Assembly (NCBI RefSeq): GCF_004353905.1
Contig: NZ_SMOD01000022.1
Span: 1-64,000, forward strand
DNA: 64,000 bases
DNA from: Paraburkholderia guartelaensis
GTDB lineage: Bacteria > Pseudomonadota > Gammaproteobacteria > Burkholderiales > Burkholderiaceae
Direction of reading: 5' to 3'
This document shows positions 27,180 to 35,100 of this stretch, one piece after another (the first letter of the stretch is position 1; every line of letters starts with the position of its first letter). Both the position numbers and the translations under genes were made by a program. The notes below the pieces were generated by a model that did no database searches, had not been told where the DNA came from, and was given only the letters and a program-made list of their open reading frames with translations.

Positions 27180-28549
27180 CATTCCGTATTCCCAGGCTGC
27201 CGCGCATTGCAGGCACGGCAGCGGGCGCCGCTGCGCTCGCGTTTTGTGCGGCTCACGCCAACGCGGCTTCGATGCCCGTCTCAACGCCCGCTTCCGCCGC
27301 GACGATGCACGTTTCCGGCGGCCGCTACGGCGAAGTCGCGGTGACGAAACCGAGTGGCGCGATGCGCGGCTTCACCGTGCTGTTCTCGGCGGACAAGCAC
27401 TGGAGCGCCGCCGACCAGACGCGCGCCGACGCGCTCGCGCAGCATGGCGCGCTCGTCGTGGGTGTGGATACGGAGCGCTATGCGCAGAACCTCGCCGCCG
27501 TGAAGAACGAGACCTGCCACAAGCTCTACAGCGACGCTGAAGCGCTGAGCCACCAGCTCGAACGCCAGCAGGGCTCCAGCGAGTACTACGCGCCGATCGC
27601 CATCGGCAGCGGCCAAGGTGCGCTCATCGCACAGCACATGCTCTCGCAGGCGCCGGCGAACACGATGGCGGGCGCCGTGTCGCTCGATCCGGCCGCAAAG
27701 CTCGACGCGCGCTTCGCGCCGTGCCCGGCCGACCCCACGCTCTCGCGCGGCAATGGCCTGCCCGGCTTCTTCGAGCAGGGTGTGACGACGAAAGATGCAC
27801 GCGCAGCCAGTTCCGGCGCTCCGCGCGCCTTCGCCCCCAGCGTTGCCGATGTCGACAAGATCGTTGCGCTCGCATCGAATCACCTGCGCATCGCGACGGA
27901 AAGCGAAGAAGACGTGTCGGACCTGCCGCTCGTCGAACTGCCCGCGGCGCACCCCACCGACATGCTCGCGGTGGTGATCTCGGGAGACGGCGGCTGGCGC
28001 GATCTCGACAAGACGATTGCAGAAGCGCTGCAAAAGCAGGGCATTTCGGTGATCGGCTGGGACGCGCTGCGATATTTCTGGAGCGAAAAGACGCCCGAGC
28101 AAACGAGCCACGATCTCGCACGCGTGCTGAAAACCTACGGCTCGCGCTGGCATGCGCAGCACATCGCACTCGTGGGCTACTCGTTCGGTGCGGACGTGAT
28201 GCCGTTCGCCTACAACCGTCTGCCCGACACGTTGCGCGCGAAGGTGTCGTACATGTCGCTGCTCGGCTTCGCGCCTGACGCCGACTTCCAGATCCGCGTG
28301 ACGGGCTGGCTCGGCATGCCCGCCAGCGACAAGGCACTGCAGGTGCGCCCCGAACTCGCGAAGGTGCCGCCTTCGATCGTGCAATGCGTGTACGGCGCGG
28401 GCGAAAAAGACACGCTGTGCCCGGCGCTCGTGAATACCGGCATCGACGTCGTGAAGACGGACGGCGATCACCACTTCGACGGCGACTACAACGCGCTCGC
28501 CGGGAAGATCATCGCGGGGTGGAAGAAGGAGATCGCGGCGCGGGGGTGA
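27176..28549 (+). CDS. acvB: AcvB/VirJ-family periplasmic lysyl-phosphatidylglycerol hydrolase
   Basis: A 457-residue exported protein: signal peptide to about residue 31, then two alpha/beta-hydrolase-like halves. The second half has VVISGDGGWRDLDKTIAEAL and the nucleophile elbow GYSFGAD (Ser336 by my count), and ends near DGDHHFDGDY with the histidine. AcvB in Agrobacterium hydrolyses lysyl-PG in the periplasm. The ATG overlaps the mprF TGA (ATGA), so synthesis and breakdown of the lipid are translationally coupled here. Confidence 0.92.
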   Translation: MTFRIPRLPRIAGTAAGAAALAFCAAHANAASMPVSTPASAATMHVSGGRYGEVAVTKPSGAMRGFTVLFSADKHWSAADQTRADALAQHGALVVGVDTERYAQNLAAVKNETCHKLYSDAEALSHQLERQQGSSEYYAPIAIGSGQGALIAQHMLSQAPANTMAGAVSLDPAAKLDARFAPCPADPTLSRGNGLPGFFEQGVTTKDARAASSGAPRAFAPSVADVDKIVALASNHLRIATESEEDVSDLPLVELPAAHPTDMLAVVISGDGGWRDLDKTIAEALQKQGISVIGWDALRYFWSEKTPEQTSHDLARVLKTYGSRWHAQHIALVGYSFGADVMPFAYNRLPDTLRAKVSYMSLLGFAPDADFQIRVTGWLGMPASDKALQVRPELAKVPPSIVQCVYGAGEKDTLCPALVNTGIDVVKTDGDHHFDGDYNALAGKIIAGWKKEIAARG

Positions 28550-28603
28550 GGGAGCGAGTCGCTTTTCCGTGTTCGCTTGACGGCGGACAGGCTTTAGCCG
28601 ACT

Positions 28604-28637
28604 ATAACGCCGTGCGTCATATGACGCACGGCGTTAT
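28604..28637. promoter_or_regulatory. 34-bp perfect palindrome, probable higBA operator
   Basis: Positions 28604-28620 are the exact reverse complement of 28621-28637, with no loop; outer arms read ATAACGCCG and CGGCGTTAT. It ends 8 bp before the higB ATG, and TATAAC at 28603 could be a -10 box. HigA antitoxins bind such dyads over their own promoter, so an autoregulatory operator is the likely role. In RNA it would fold into a strong hairpin over the ribosome site. Confidence 0.65.
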
Positions 28638-28645
28638 GCTTTGGC

Positions 28646-28930
28646 ATGGCGATCCAAAACTTCTACGACAAGGAAACGGCACTCATCTGGTCCGGTGCGC
28701 AGTCGCGTCGACTGCCGGTGGAAATTCAACAGATCGCGCGCCGTAAGTTGCGCATGCTGAACGCTGCGCTGGATCTCGCCGATTTGCGCATTCCGCCGGC
28801 CAATCGACTTGAGGCTCTGAAAGGGAATCGCGCGGGCCAGCACAGTATCCGTATCAACGATCAGTGACGGATATGTTTCAAGTGGCACGGCGGCCACGCC
28901 CATGACGTCGAATTCGTCGACTACCACTGA
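28646..28930 (+). pseudogene. higB: higB toxin (RelE superfamily) with an in-frame stop codon
   Basis: The frame reads MAIQNFYDKETALIW through ANRLEALKGNRAGQHSIRINDQ, then TGA (28865-28867), then without a frame change RICFKWHGGHAHDVEFVDYH and a second TGA. HigB proteins have WRICF at this point, so the tryptophan codon TGG has become TGA. The total of 94 codons is exactly family length. As written, a 73-residue truncated product lacking the conserved C-terminal strand and histidine is made, which should be inactive unless the stop is read through. Confidence 0.9.
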
Positions 28931-28940
28931 GGTGCGGATT

Positions 28941-29225
28941 ATGAAAAAACTCCGGAACGTCCATCCCGGTGAAGTGCTGCAGGAGGAATTCCTCACGCCG
29001 ATGGACATGAGCCAGAACGCGCTGGCGCGAGCCATGAAAGTGCCGCCGCGGCGCATCAACGAAATCGTCCATGGCGCACGCAGCGTGACTGCGGACACCG
29101 CACTGCGTCTGTCGATCGTATTCGGCACCTCACCGCAGTTCTGGATGAACCTCCAGAGCGACTACGATCTGGAGGAAGCCGCAAGAAACACCGATCTCTC
29201 GGAGCTTCGGCCCCTCGCGGCATAG
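28941..29225 (+). CDS. higA: HigA-family antitoxin
   Basis: A 94-residue protein starting MKKLRNVHPGEVLQEEFL, the standard HigA opening, with an XRE helix-turn-helix (MSQNALARAMKVPPRRINEI, then RSVTADTALRLSIVFGTSPQFW). GAGG lies before the ATG, and the gene begins 10 bp after the end of the higB frame. It normally neutralises HigB and represses the operon; with the toxin broken, it may remain as a repressor or as protection against other HigB copies. Confidence 0.93.
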   Translation: MKKLRNVHPGEVLQEEFLTPMDMSQNALARAMKVPPRRINEIVHGARSVTADTALRLSIVFGTSPQFWMNLQSDYDLEEAARNTDLSELRPLAA

Positions 29226-29236
29226 GCGCCTCCCCC

Positions 29237-29500
29237 TCACTTCCTCCCCACCAGATACTGCACGCCCTGCGGCCCGTAGCGCTCGGCGTGCGGCAGGTTG
29301 GCGGCGAGATGAAACACGTCGCCGACCTTGTAGTGCCGCTCTTCGTCGCCCACGCGGATGTGCAGTTCGCCCTCGATGACCAGCGCCTTCGCTTCGAACG
29401 GATGCGAATGAACCTCCATGACGCCGGCTTCGCGCGTCACGACAACGGGCTCGGGAAAGCCTTCGTCGGCCAGGCTGCGGATGAATGTTTCGCGCTGCAT
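29237..29500 (-). CDS. Small cupin-domain protein
   Basis: An 87-residue single-domain cupin: MQRETFIRSLADEGFPEPV, then VHSHPFEAKALVIEGELHI with two histidines, and GDVFHLAANLPHAERYG with two more, the usual metal ligands. The role is unknown. GAGGAGA precedes this ATG; the longer frame to 29686 lacks a site. It is convergent with higA, with 11 bp between stop codons. Confidence 0.82.
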   Translation of the reverse strand: MQRETFIRSLADEGFPEPVVVTREAGVMEVHSHPFEAKALVIEGELHIRVGDEERHYKVGDVFHLAANLPHAERYGPQGVQYLVGRK

Positions 29501-29734
29501 GATTCGTCTCCTCGATCGACGGTGTCGACCCGCCGGCAGCCAGTTTGGCACGCACACCGGGGCGCTGCACGACCTAGCTTCTCGCCTGGCCGCCATCTCG
29601 CGCACAAAGACGCCCGCCAACCTTTCATCCAAATCAAGATGAAAGGTTTTAGAAAAATTTTCCCTTACATTACCAAAAGCTTTCATCTATAACGACATCA
29701 CATGTCGCGATTTCCGCTATCTCGCGCATGCCTC

Positions 29735-29766
29735 AGCCCGCCCGGCCTAGCCGGCGGGCTTTTTTT
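29735..29766 (+). terminator. Rho-independent terminator with no protein gene before it
   Basis: AGCCCGCC (29735-29742) pairs with GGCGGGCT (29753-29760), extended by GGC/GCC with one bulged C, followed by seven T. A candidate start (CTTACA and TATAAC, 18 bp apart, at 29664 and 29688) would give a transcript of about 65-70 nt, so a small RNA is possible. Confidence 0.7.
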
Positions 29767-29852
29767 CTGGCGCCGGCGGCATCGGTCTCAAGCTTTCAAA
29801 AACCATACTCATCAATGCCGGGAGCTAGTAAAAGCCCTGAGATGTCTTCCGC

Positions 29853-29880
29853 TTGACTTCATTGATATATCACATATTGT
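29853..29880 (+). promoter_or_regulatory. oxlT copy 2 promoter with operator in the spacer
   Basis: TTGACT (29853-29858) and TATTGT (29875-29880) are 16 bp apart. TGATATATCACATA (29863-29876) fills the spacer; its reverse complement matches the 14-bp sites at 20361 and 21741 exactly. The shared arrangement (-35, palindrome, -10) supports common repression of this antiporter and frc. Confidence 0.7.
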
Positions 29881-29978
29881 GTAAACGACTGTCAGCTAAA
29901 CGACAGGATTCATGACGGCGATTCAGGCAAAGGCCGTCCCTCGCAGAAGACATTCATTCGAAGAAACCGGAGACACAC

Positions 29979-31322
29979 ATGGAGCATCGGCAAGGAGGGG
30001 CGTCGCGATTCGCGTCGCCGTGGACGCAACTCGTTTTCGGCGTCATCTGCATGGCGATGATCGCCAACATGCAGTACGGCTGGACGCTGTTCGTCAATCC
30101 GATCAACGAGAAGTATCACTGGGGGCGCGCCGCGATTCAGGTCGCGTTCACGATCTTCGTCGTCACCGAAACCTGGCTCGTGCCCGTGGAAGGCTGGCTC
30201 GTCGACAAGTACGGGCCGCGTCCGGTCGTTGTGGGCGGCGGGCTGTTGTGCGCGGTTGCCTGGGTGCTCAATTCGGTCGCGGCGTCGCTGCCCGTGCTCT
30301 ATATCGCGGCGGCAATCGGCGGGCTCGGTGCGGGAGCCGTCTATGGCACCTGCGTCGGCAACGCGCTCAAGTGGTTTCCGAACCGGCGTGGGCTCGCGGC
30401 CGGCATCACGGCGGCGGGCTTCGGAGCGGGGTCGGCGGCGACCGTCGTGCCTATCGCCAACATGATCAAGAGCAGCGGATACGAGTCCACCTTCCTCTGG
30501 TTCGGCCTGGGGCAAGGGATCGTCGTGCTCGTGCTCGGCTTCGCGCTCAGCGCGCCCGCCTCGCACGGCGTCGCGGCAGCGAAACGCGCCATTGGACAAA
30601 TGGGACACGCGGCAAAGCAGGTCGCGCAAAGTGCGAGCGCCGTCTATAACGCGAGCCCGCGCGAGGTGGTGGCTTCGCCCATCTTCTGGGTGATGTACGC
30701 CATGTTCGTGATGATGGCCGCAGGCGGCTTGATGGCGACCGCGCAGCTCGGCCCCATCGCGAAGGACTTCGGGCTGCACGACTCGCCCGTTTCGCTGCTC
30801 GGTCTCACGCTGCCCGCGCTCACGTTCGCGCTCACCATCGACCGCGTGCTCAACGGGCTCACGCGGCCCTTCTTCGGCTGGGTGTCGGACCGCATTGGCC
30901 GCGAGAACACGATGTTCGTCGCGTTCGGCATCGAGGCGGTCGGCATCGTGCTGCTCTCGCAATACGGCCACAGCCCGACGGCGTTCGTCGTGCTGACTGG
31001 CATCGTGTTCTTCGCGTGGGGCGAGATCTACAGCCTCTTTCCCGCCACGTGCGGCGACACCTTCGGACCGAAGTTCGCCGCAACCAACGCGGGTCTGCTC
31101 TACACCGCGAAAGGCACGGCCGCGTTGCTCGTGCCGTTCACGAGCGTGATCACCGCGGCAACCGGCAGCTGGCACGCGGTATTCATGCTCGCCTCGGGCA
31201 TGGCAGCGGTCTCCGCCCTGCTCGCCATTTTCGTGCTCAAGCCATTGCGCCAGGCCCATCGGCAAAAGCATGCGGAGCCGGCGGCCAACTTCTCGTATGG
31301 CAGCCCGCTCGTTCAGGACTGA
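29979..31322 (+). CDS. oxlT: Oxalate/formate antiporter (OFA family, MFS), copy 2
   Basis: A 447-residue, 12-helix carrier closely related to copy 1. It shares ETWLVPVEGWLVDKYGPRPV, YGTCVGNALKWFPNRRGLAAG, AGGLMATAQLGPIAKDFGL and DTFGPKFAATNAGLLYTAKG. The central loop between helices 6 and 7 (about residues 195-230) is longer and Ala-rich. Its promoter holds the same operator as frc and gntR, so this copy, not copy 1, appears to be the one in the frc regulon. Confidence 0.9.
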   Translation: MEHRQGGASRFASPWTQLVFGVICMAMIANMQYGWTLFVNPINEKYHWGRAAIQVAFTIFVVTETWLVPVEGWLVDKYGPRPVVVGGGLLCAVAWVLNSVAASLPVLYIAAAIGGLGAGAVYGTCVGNALKWFPNRRGLAAGITAAGFGAGSAATVVPIANMIKSSGYESTFLWFGLGQGIVVLVLGFALSAPASHGVAAAKRAIGQMGHAAKQVAQSASAVYNASPREVVASPIFWVMYAMFVMMAAGGLMATAQLGPIAKDFGLHDSPVSLLGLTLPALTFALTIDRVLNGLTRPFFGWVSDRIGRENTMFVAFGIEAVGIVLLSQYGHSPTAFVVLTGIVFFAWGEIYSLFPATCGDTFGPKFAATNAGLLYTAKGTAALLVPFTSVITAATGSWHAVFMLASGMAAVSALLAIFVLKPLRQAHRQKHAEPAANFSYGSPLVQD

Positions 31323-31345
31323 GCCGTCTCATTTCGCAAAACCAT

Positions 31346-31371
31346 AAAAAAACGCCGGCATGAGCCGGCGT
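31346..31371 (-). terminator. Terminator of ahpF
   Basis: Stem ACGCCGGC/GCCGGCGT with loop ATGA; a run of seven T follows on the minus strand. It lies between the convergent oxlT and ahpF genes, 27 bp beyond the ahpF stop. Confidence 0.88.
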
Positions 31372-31397
31372 AAAGAGAGACTACTCTAAACCTTTGC

Positions 31398-32999
31398 TCA
31401 GGCGGCCACAGGCGCCGCCTTCGCGTCTTCTTCCTGCTCCACGGACGAGCGGATCAGGTAATCGAACGCGCCGAGCGACGCCTTCGCGCCTTCGCCCACG
31501 GCGATCACGATCTGCTTGAACGGCACGGTCGTCACGTCGCCTGCGGCAAACACGCCCGGCACCGACGTCTGGCCCTTCGCGTCCACTTCGATCTCGCCGT
31601 GCTTCGACAGCGCCACCGTGCCCTTGAGGAACTCGGTGTTCGGCACGAGGCCGATCTGCACGAACACACCTTCGAGTTCGAGATGACGCTTCTCGCCCGA
31701 CGTGCGTTCGAGAAAAGCGAGACCCGTAACCTTCTGGCCGTCGCCGGAAATCTCCGTGGTTTGCGCGTTCACGTGCACCGTGACGTTCGGCAGGCTGCGC
31801 AGCTTGCGTTGCAGCACTTCGTCCGCACGCAGTTGCGCGCCGAATTCGAGCAGCGTGACATGGCTCACGATACCGGCCAGGTCGATCGCCGCTTCCACAC
31901 CCGAGTTGCCGCCGCCGATCACCGCCACGCGCTTGCCCTTGAAGAGCGGGCCGTCGCAGTGCGGGCAGTAGGCCACGCCCTTGTTCTTGTACTGCTGCTC
32001 GCCCGGCACATCGACGTTACGCCAGCGCGCACCCGTGGCGAGCACGACGCTCTTCGCGCGCAGCGTCGCGCCGCTTTGCGTGCGCACTTCGAAGCCGTTG
32101 CCCGTGGGCACGAGCGCTTCGGCGCGCTGCAGGTTCATGATGTCGACCTCGTAGGCGCGCACGTGCTGCTCGAGCGCCGTGGCGAACTTCGGCCCTTCCG
32201 TTTCCGTGACCGAGACGAAGTTCTCGATGGCCATCGTGTCGAGCACCTGGCCGCCGAAGCGCTCGGCGAGCACGCCGGTCTTGATGCCCTTGCGCGCCGC
32301 GTAGATCGCAGCCGCAGCGCCAGCGGGGCCGCCGCCGACGATGAGCATGTCGAATACATCCTTCTGGTTCAGCTTCTCGGCAGCACGCGACGATGCGCCG
32401 GTGTCGAGCTTGGCGAGAATTTCTTCCACGCCCATGCGGCCCTGGCCGAACACTTCGCCGTTCAGGTAGATGGTCGGCACGGCCATGATCTGGCGCTTCT
32501 CGACTTCGTCCTGATACAGCGCGCCGTCGATGGTGACGATCTGCACGTTCGGATTGAGCGAAGCCATCGCGTTGATCGACTGCACGACTTCCGGGCAGTT
32601 CTGGCACGACAGCGACATATAGACTTCGAACGAGAACGCGCCGTCGAGCGCCTTCACCTGTTCGATGGTGTCGTTCTCGAGCTTGACCGGGTGGCCGCCC
32701 ACCTGGAGCAGCGCCAGCACGAGCGACGTGAATTCGTGGCCCATCGGAATGCCCGCGAACGTGACCTTTACGTCGGAGTTCACGCGCTTGATGTCGAACG
32801 AAGGGGTACGCGCGTCGCCGGCTGCGGCGCCACGGCGTTCTTCGTAGGAGATGCGATTCGAGAGCGATGCGATGTCCTGCAGCAGTTGCTGCAGTTCTTG
32901 CGACTTCTCGCCATCGTCCAGGTACGCAACGATCTCGATCGACTGCGTGACTTTTTCGAGGTAGCTTTTGAGTTGATCTTTGAGATTGGCGTCGAGCAT
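31398..32999 (-). CDS. ahpF: Alkyl hydroperoxide reductase subunit F
   Basis: A 533-residue flavoprotein disulfide reductase that uses NADH to recharge AhpC. Order: two-fold thioredoxin-like N-terminal domain with SLSCQNCPEVVQ (about residues 1-195), linker, FAD domain (MLIVGGGPAGAAAAIYAARKG), the redox pair in CPHCDGP, NADH motif GGGNSGVEAAIDLAG, and the late FAAGDVTTVPFKQIV. Length matches the family. It lies 188 bp downstream of ahpC in the same direction, with a strong hairpin between. Confidence 0.97.
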   Translation of the reverse strand: MLDANLKDQLKSYLEKVTQSIEIVAYLDDGEKSQELQQLLQDIASLSNRISYEERRGAAAGDARTPSFDIKRVNSDVKVTFAGIPMGHEFTSLVLALLQVGGHPVKLENDTIEQVKALDGAFSFEVYMSLSCQNCPEVVQSINAMASLNPNVQIVTIDGALYQDEVEKRQIMAVPTIYLNGEVFGQGRMGVEEILAKLDTGASSRAAEKLNQKDVFDMLIVGGGPAGAAAAIYAARKGIKTGVLAERFGGQVLDTMAIENFVSVTETEGPKFATALEQHVRAYEVDIMNLQRAEALVPTGNGFEVRTQSGATLRAKSVVLATGARWRNVDVPGEQQYKNKGVAYCPHCDGPLFKGKRVAVIGGGNSGVEAAIDLAGIVSHVTLLEFGAQLRADEVLQRKLRSLPNVTVHVNAQTTEISGDGQKVTGLAFLERTSGEKRHLELEGVFVQIGLVPNTEFLKGTVALSKHGEIEVDAKGQTSVPGVFAAGDVTTVPFKQIVIAVGEGAKASLGAFDYLIRSSVEQEEDAKAAPVAA

Positions 33000-33094
33000 G
33001 GCTTTTTTTCCGGCTAGAGAAGAAGCGGGGGAATTCTAAGTATTGCCTGGCAATTTCGCCGTTCCGCTTATGGCGTCAAGAGGCGAACAGGGCA

Positions 33095-33126
33095 CCCGGG
33101 CCGCGGCCGCGTGGGCGCGGCCCGGG
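33095..33126 (-). other. Intercistronic hairpin between ahpC and ahpF
   Basis: An 11-bp GC stem (CCCGGGCCGCG with CGCGGCCCGGG) and 10-nt loop without a T run. Such a structure could protect the ahpC message 3' end or reduce read-through, giving less AhpF than AhpC. The functional reading is inference. Confidence 0.5.
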
Positions 33127-33187
33127 GATACAGCTAGTCAGACTTTGGCGTCATGCGATCAAGGCGATCGCATTTGAACAGCGACGC

Positions 33188-33751
33188 TTAGATCTTGCCG
33201 ACGAGGTCGAGCGACGGCTTCAGCGTTTCAGCGCCCGGCGTCCACTTGGCGGGGCAAACTTCGCCCGGGTGAGCGGCGACGTACTGAGCAGCTTGCACCT
33301 TGCGCAGCAGTTCCTTGGCGTCACGGCCGATACCGTTGTCGTGGATTTCGCACAGCTTGATCTCGCCTTCCGGGTTGATCACGAACGTGCCGCGCAGTGC
33401 CAGACCTTCTTCTTCGATCATGACGTCGAAGTTGCGCGTGATTGCGCCCGTCGGGTCGCCGACCAGCGGGTACTGGATCTTGGCGATCGTATCCGACGTG
33501 TCGTGCCATGCCTTGTGCGTGAAATGCGTGTCGGTCGACACACCGTAGACTTCAACGCCCAGCTTCTGGAATTCTGCGTACTGGTCAGCCAGGTCGCCGA
33601 GTTCCGTCGGGCACACGAAAGTGAAGTCGGCCGGGTAGAACACGACAACCGACCACTTGCCCTTGAGGTTTTCCTCAGAGACCGGAACGAACTTACCGTT
33701 GTGGTATGCGGTTGCCTTGAACGGCTTGACTTGCGTGTTGATGAGAGACAT
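33188..33751 (-). CDS. ahpC: Alkyl hydroperoxide reductase subunit C (typical 2-Cys peroxiredoxin)
   Basis: A 187-residue cytoplasmic peroxidase. The peroxidatic cysteine is Cys47 in FTFVCPTELGDL and the resolving cysteine is Cys166 in EVCPAKW, the standard positions. It reduces hydrogen peroxide and organic peroxides and is recycled by AhpF, encoded next downstream. An imperfect OxyR-like pattern lies about 95-120 bp upstream of the start. Confidence 0.97.
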   Translation of the reverse strand: MSLINTQVKPFKATAYHNGKFVPVSEENLKGKWSVVVFYPADFTFVCPTELGDLADQYAEFQKLGVEVYGVSTDTHFTHKAWHDTSDTIAKIQYPLVGDPTGAITRNFDVMIEEEGLALRGTFVINPEGEIKLCEIHDNGIGRDAKELLRKVQAAQYVAAHPGEVCPAKWTPGAETLKPSLDLVGKI

Positions 33752-33843
33752 GCGTTGTTTCCTCGCTCTGGGTTGGGAAAAGGTATGGACGAAGATTACG
33801 GGAACCGCGTCCGTTTGAAAAATTGGTTGCTTTGATCGCGGGT

Positions 33844-33870
33844 ATTAACCCTGCCTATCGGACCCCATAG
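33844..33870. promoter_or_regulatory. Weak OxyR-like pattern upstream of ahpC
   Basis: ATTA-N7-CTAT-N8-ATAG resembles three of the four tetrads of the OxyR consensus (ATAG-N7-CTAT-N7-ATAG-N7-CTAT), with one spacer a base too long. ahpC is a common OxyR target, but the match is partial. Confidence 0.3.
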
Positions 33871-34063
33871 CGTCCGTCAAAGCCCGCCAGCATGGGGTTC
33901 CGCGCCGGCATCGCGCGGCCCGAGCAACCCTCGGGGCGGTGAGCATACAACGAAACTGCGACAATGCGCCTCACACGACCGCGCTGTCATGATGCGTTCA
34001 CGAAGCTTCATGCGTTAGATGCAGGCACAACGGCCCTTCTGCAAGGGCCGCAGGCTTGCTGCG
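33871..34063. other. Non-coding stretch between ahpC control region and the LysR gene
   Basis: With the upstream part this makes a 312-bp gap. A short hairpin (CGGCCCTT with AAGGGCCG near 34031-34050) just after the LysR stop may terminate that gene, but no T run follows. Nothing else was seen. Confidence 0.4.
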
Positions 34064-34972
34064 TCAAAGCGCCCCGCCACGCGCGGTTGCCGCACGCGCC
34101 GCGAGCCGCTCGCGCAGGTATTGCGTGAATGCGCGGATCGTCACGGAAGCTTCACGATGCTGCGGGTACAGCGCATGGAGCGCGTTGGGCGGCGGCATGA
34201 ACGGTTCCAGCACCTCCACCAGCAGGCCCGCATCAACCGATCCCGCCACGATGAAGTCCGGTAGATAGCAGATGCCGAGCCCGGCAATGGCCGCGTCGCG
34301 GATCACTTCGCCATTGTTCGCCCGCAGCGGCCCGTGCACGTCGAAAGGCGTGCGCACGCCATCGACGATGAATTCCCACGGCGCGCGGCCCTGCTGCCCG
34401 TACGGCAGGCAGGCGTGCTGCGCGAGATCGGCGGGCGTTTGCGGCGCGCGCCTCCGGCGCCGGTAGCCGGGGCTGCAGCAGGCGATCATGCGCACGTCGA
34501 CGAGCTTTTGCGCGACCAGCGTGGAATCCGCCAGCCGGCCGATTCGTAGCGCCATGTCGAAACCCTCGCCGATTACGTCGACCGTGCGGTCGCTCAGGTC
34601 CATGTCGAAGCGCACGTCCGGATGTTCGCGCAGAAATTCGGCGACGAGCGGAGAAAGGTGCGCCATGCCGAACGACATCGGCGCGCTCACTTTCAGCAGG
34701 CCGCGCGGCTCGCTGCGCCGGTCCGACATGGCCTGCTCGGCCTCCGAGACGTCCGCGAGGATGCGCTTGGCTCGCTCGTAGAAGTCCTGGCCGAGGTCCG
34801 TGACCGCCAGCTTGCGCGTGTTGCGCACGAGCAGGCGCGCGCCCAGATCGGCCTCCAGCGCCGCCACGCGCCGGCTCACGAACTGCTTGGAAAGCCGCAG
34901 CCGATGGGCCGCCGCCGTGAAGTTGCCTGCATCCACGGTGTTCACGAAGATCCGCATGTCGTCGAGTTGCAT
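34064..34972 (-). CDS. LysR-family regulator (CrgA/DmlR-like), divergent from the pirin gene
   Basis: A 302-residue protein beginning MQLDDMRIFVNTVDAGNFTA, with the recognition region SKQFVSRRVAALEADLGARLL and a LysR substrate domain ending VTIRAFTQYLRERL. This group commonly stands divergent to pirin and DoxX genes, as here (128 bp gap), and is probably their regulator. The start at 34972 matches the family; an in-frame extension to 35023 has no support. Confidence 0.92.
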   Translation of the reverse strand: MQLDDMRIFVNTVDAGNFTAAAHRLRLSKQFVSRRVAALEADLGARLLVRNTRKLAVTDLGQDFYERAKRILADVSEAEQAMSDRRSEPRGLLKVSAPMSFGMAHLSPLVAEFLREHPDVRFDMDLSDRTVDVIGEGFDMALRIGRLADSTLVAQKLVDVRMIACCSPGYRRRRRAPQTPADLAQHACLPYGQQGRAPWEFIVDGVRTPFDVHGPLRANNGEVIRDAAIAGLGICYLPDFIVAGSVDAGLLVEVLEPFMPPPNALHALYPQHREASVTIRAFTQYLRERLAARAATARGGAL

Positions 34973-35100
34973 TCTGATTGTCCACTTCAATGTGACAGTG
35001 AGTCGTATTTTACGGCGATTCAAGTCGATTTGATTGACCTAAACTTCTTTCCATCGCAACCAATCAACCGAATCGAAACGATTCACACGGAGAGACGAAA

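Larger units (their letters stand above)
29501..29978. other. Gene-free region upstream of oxlT copy 2
   Basis: This 478-bp stretch contains a possible promoter (TATAAC at 29688-29693), a terminator at 29735-29766 with no gene before it, and the operator-containing promoter of oxlT at 29853-29880. Short frames within it lack ribosome sites and recognisable sequence. Confidence 0.6.

Noticed and set aside
14382..31322. Recombination-generated island bounded by the two oxlT copies
   Set aside because: The copies are diverged paralogues in opposite orientation, no att-like direct repeats, tRNA or integrase were seen, and base composition does not shift.
31599..33017. 472-codon plus-strand frame opposite ahpF
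   Set aside because: It is antisense to a full-length ahpF with all motifs.
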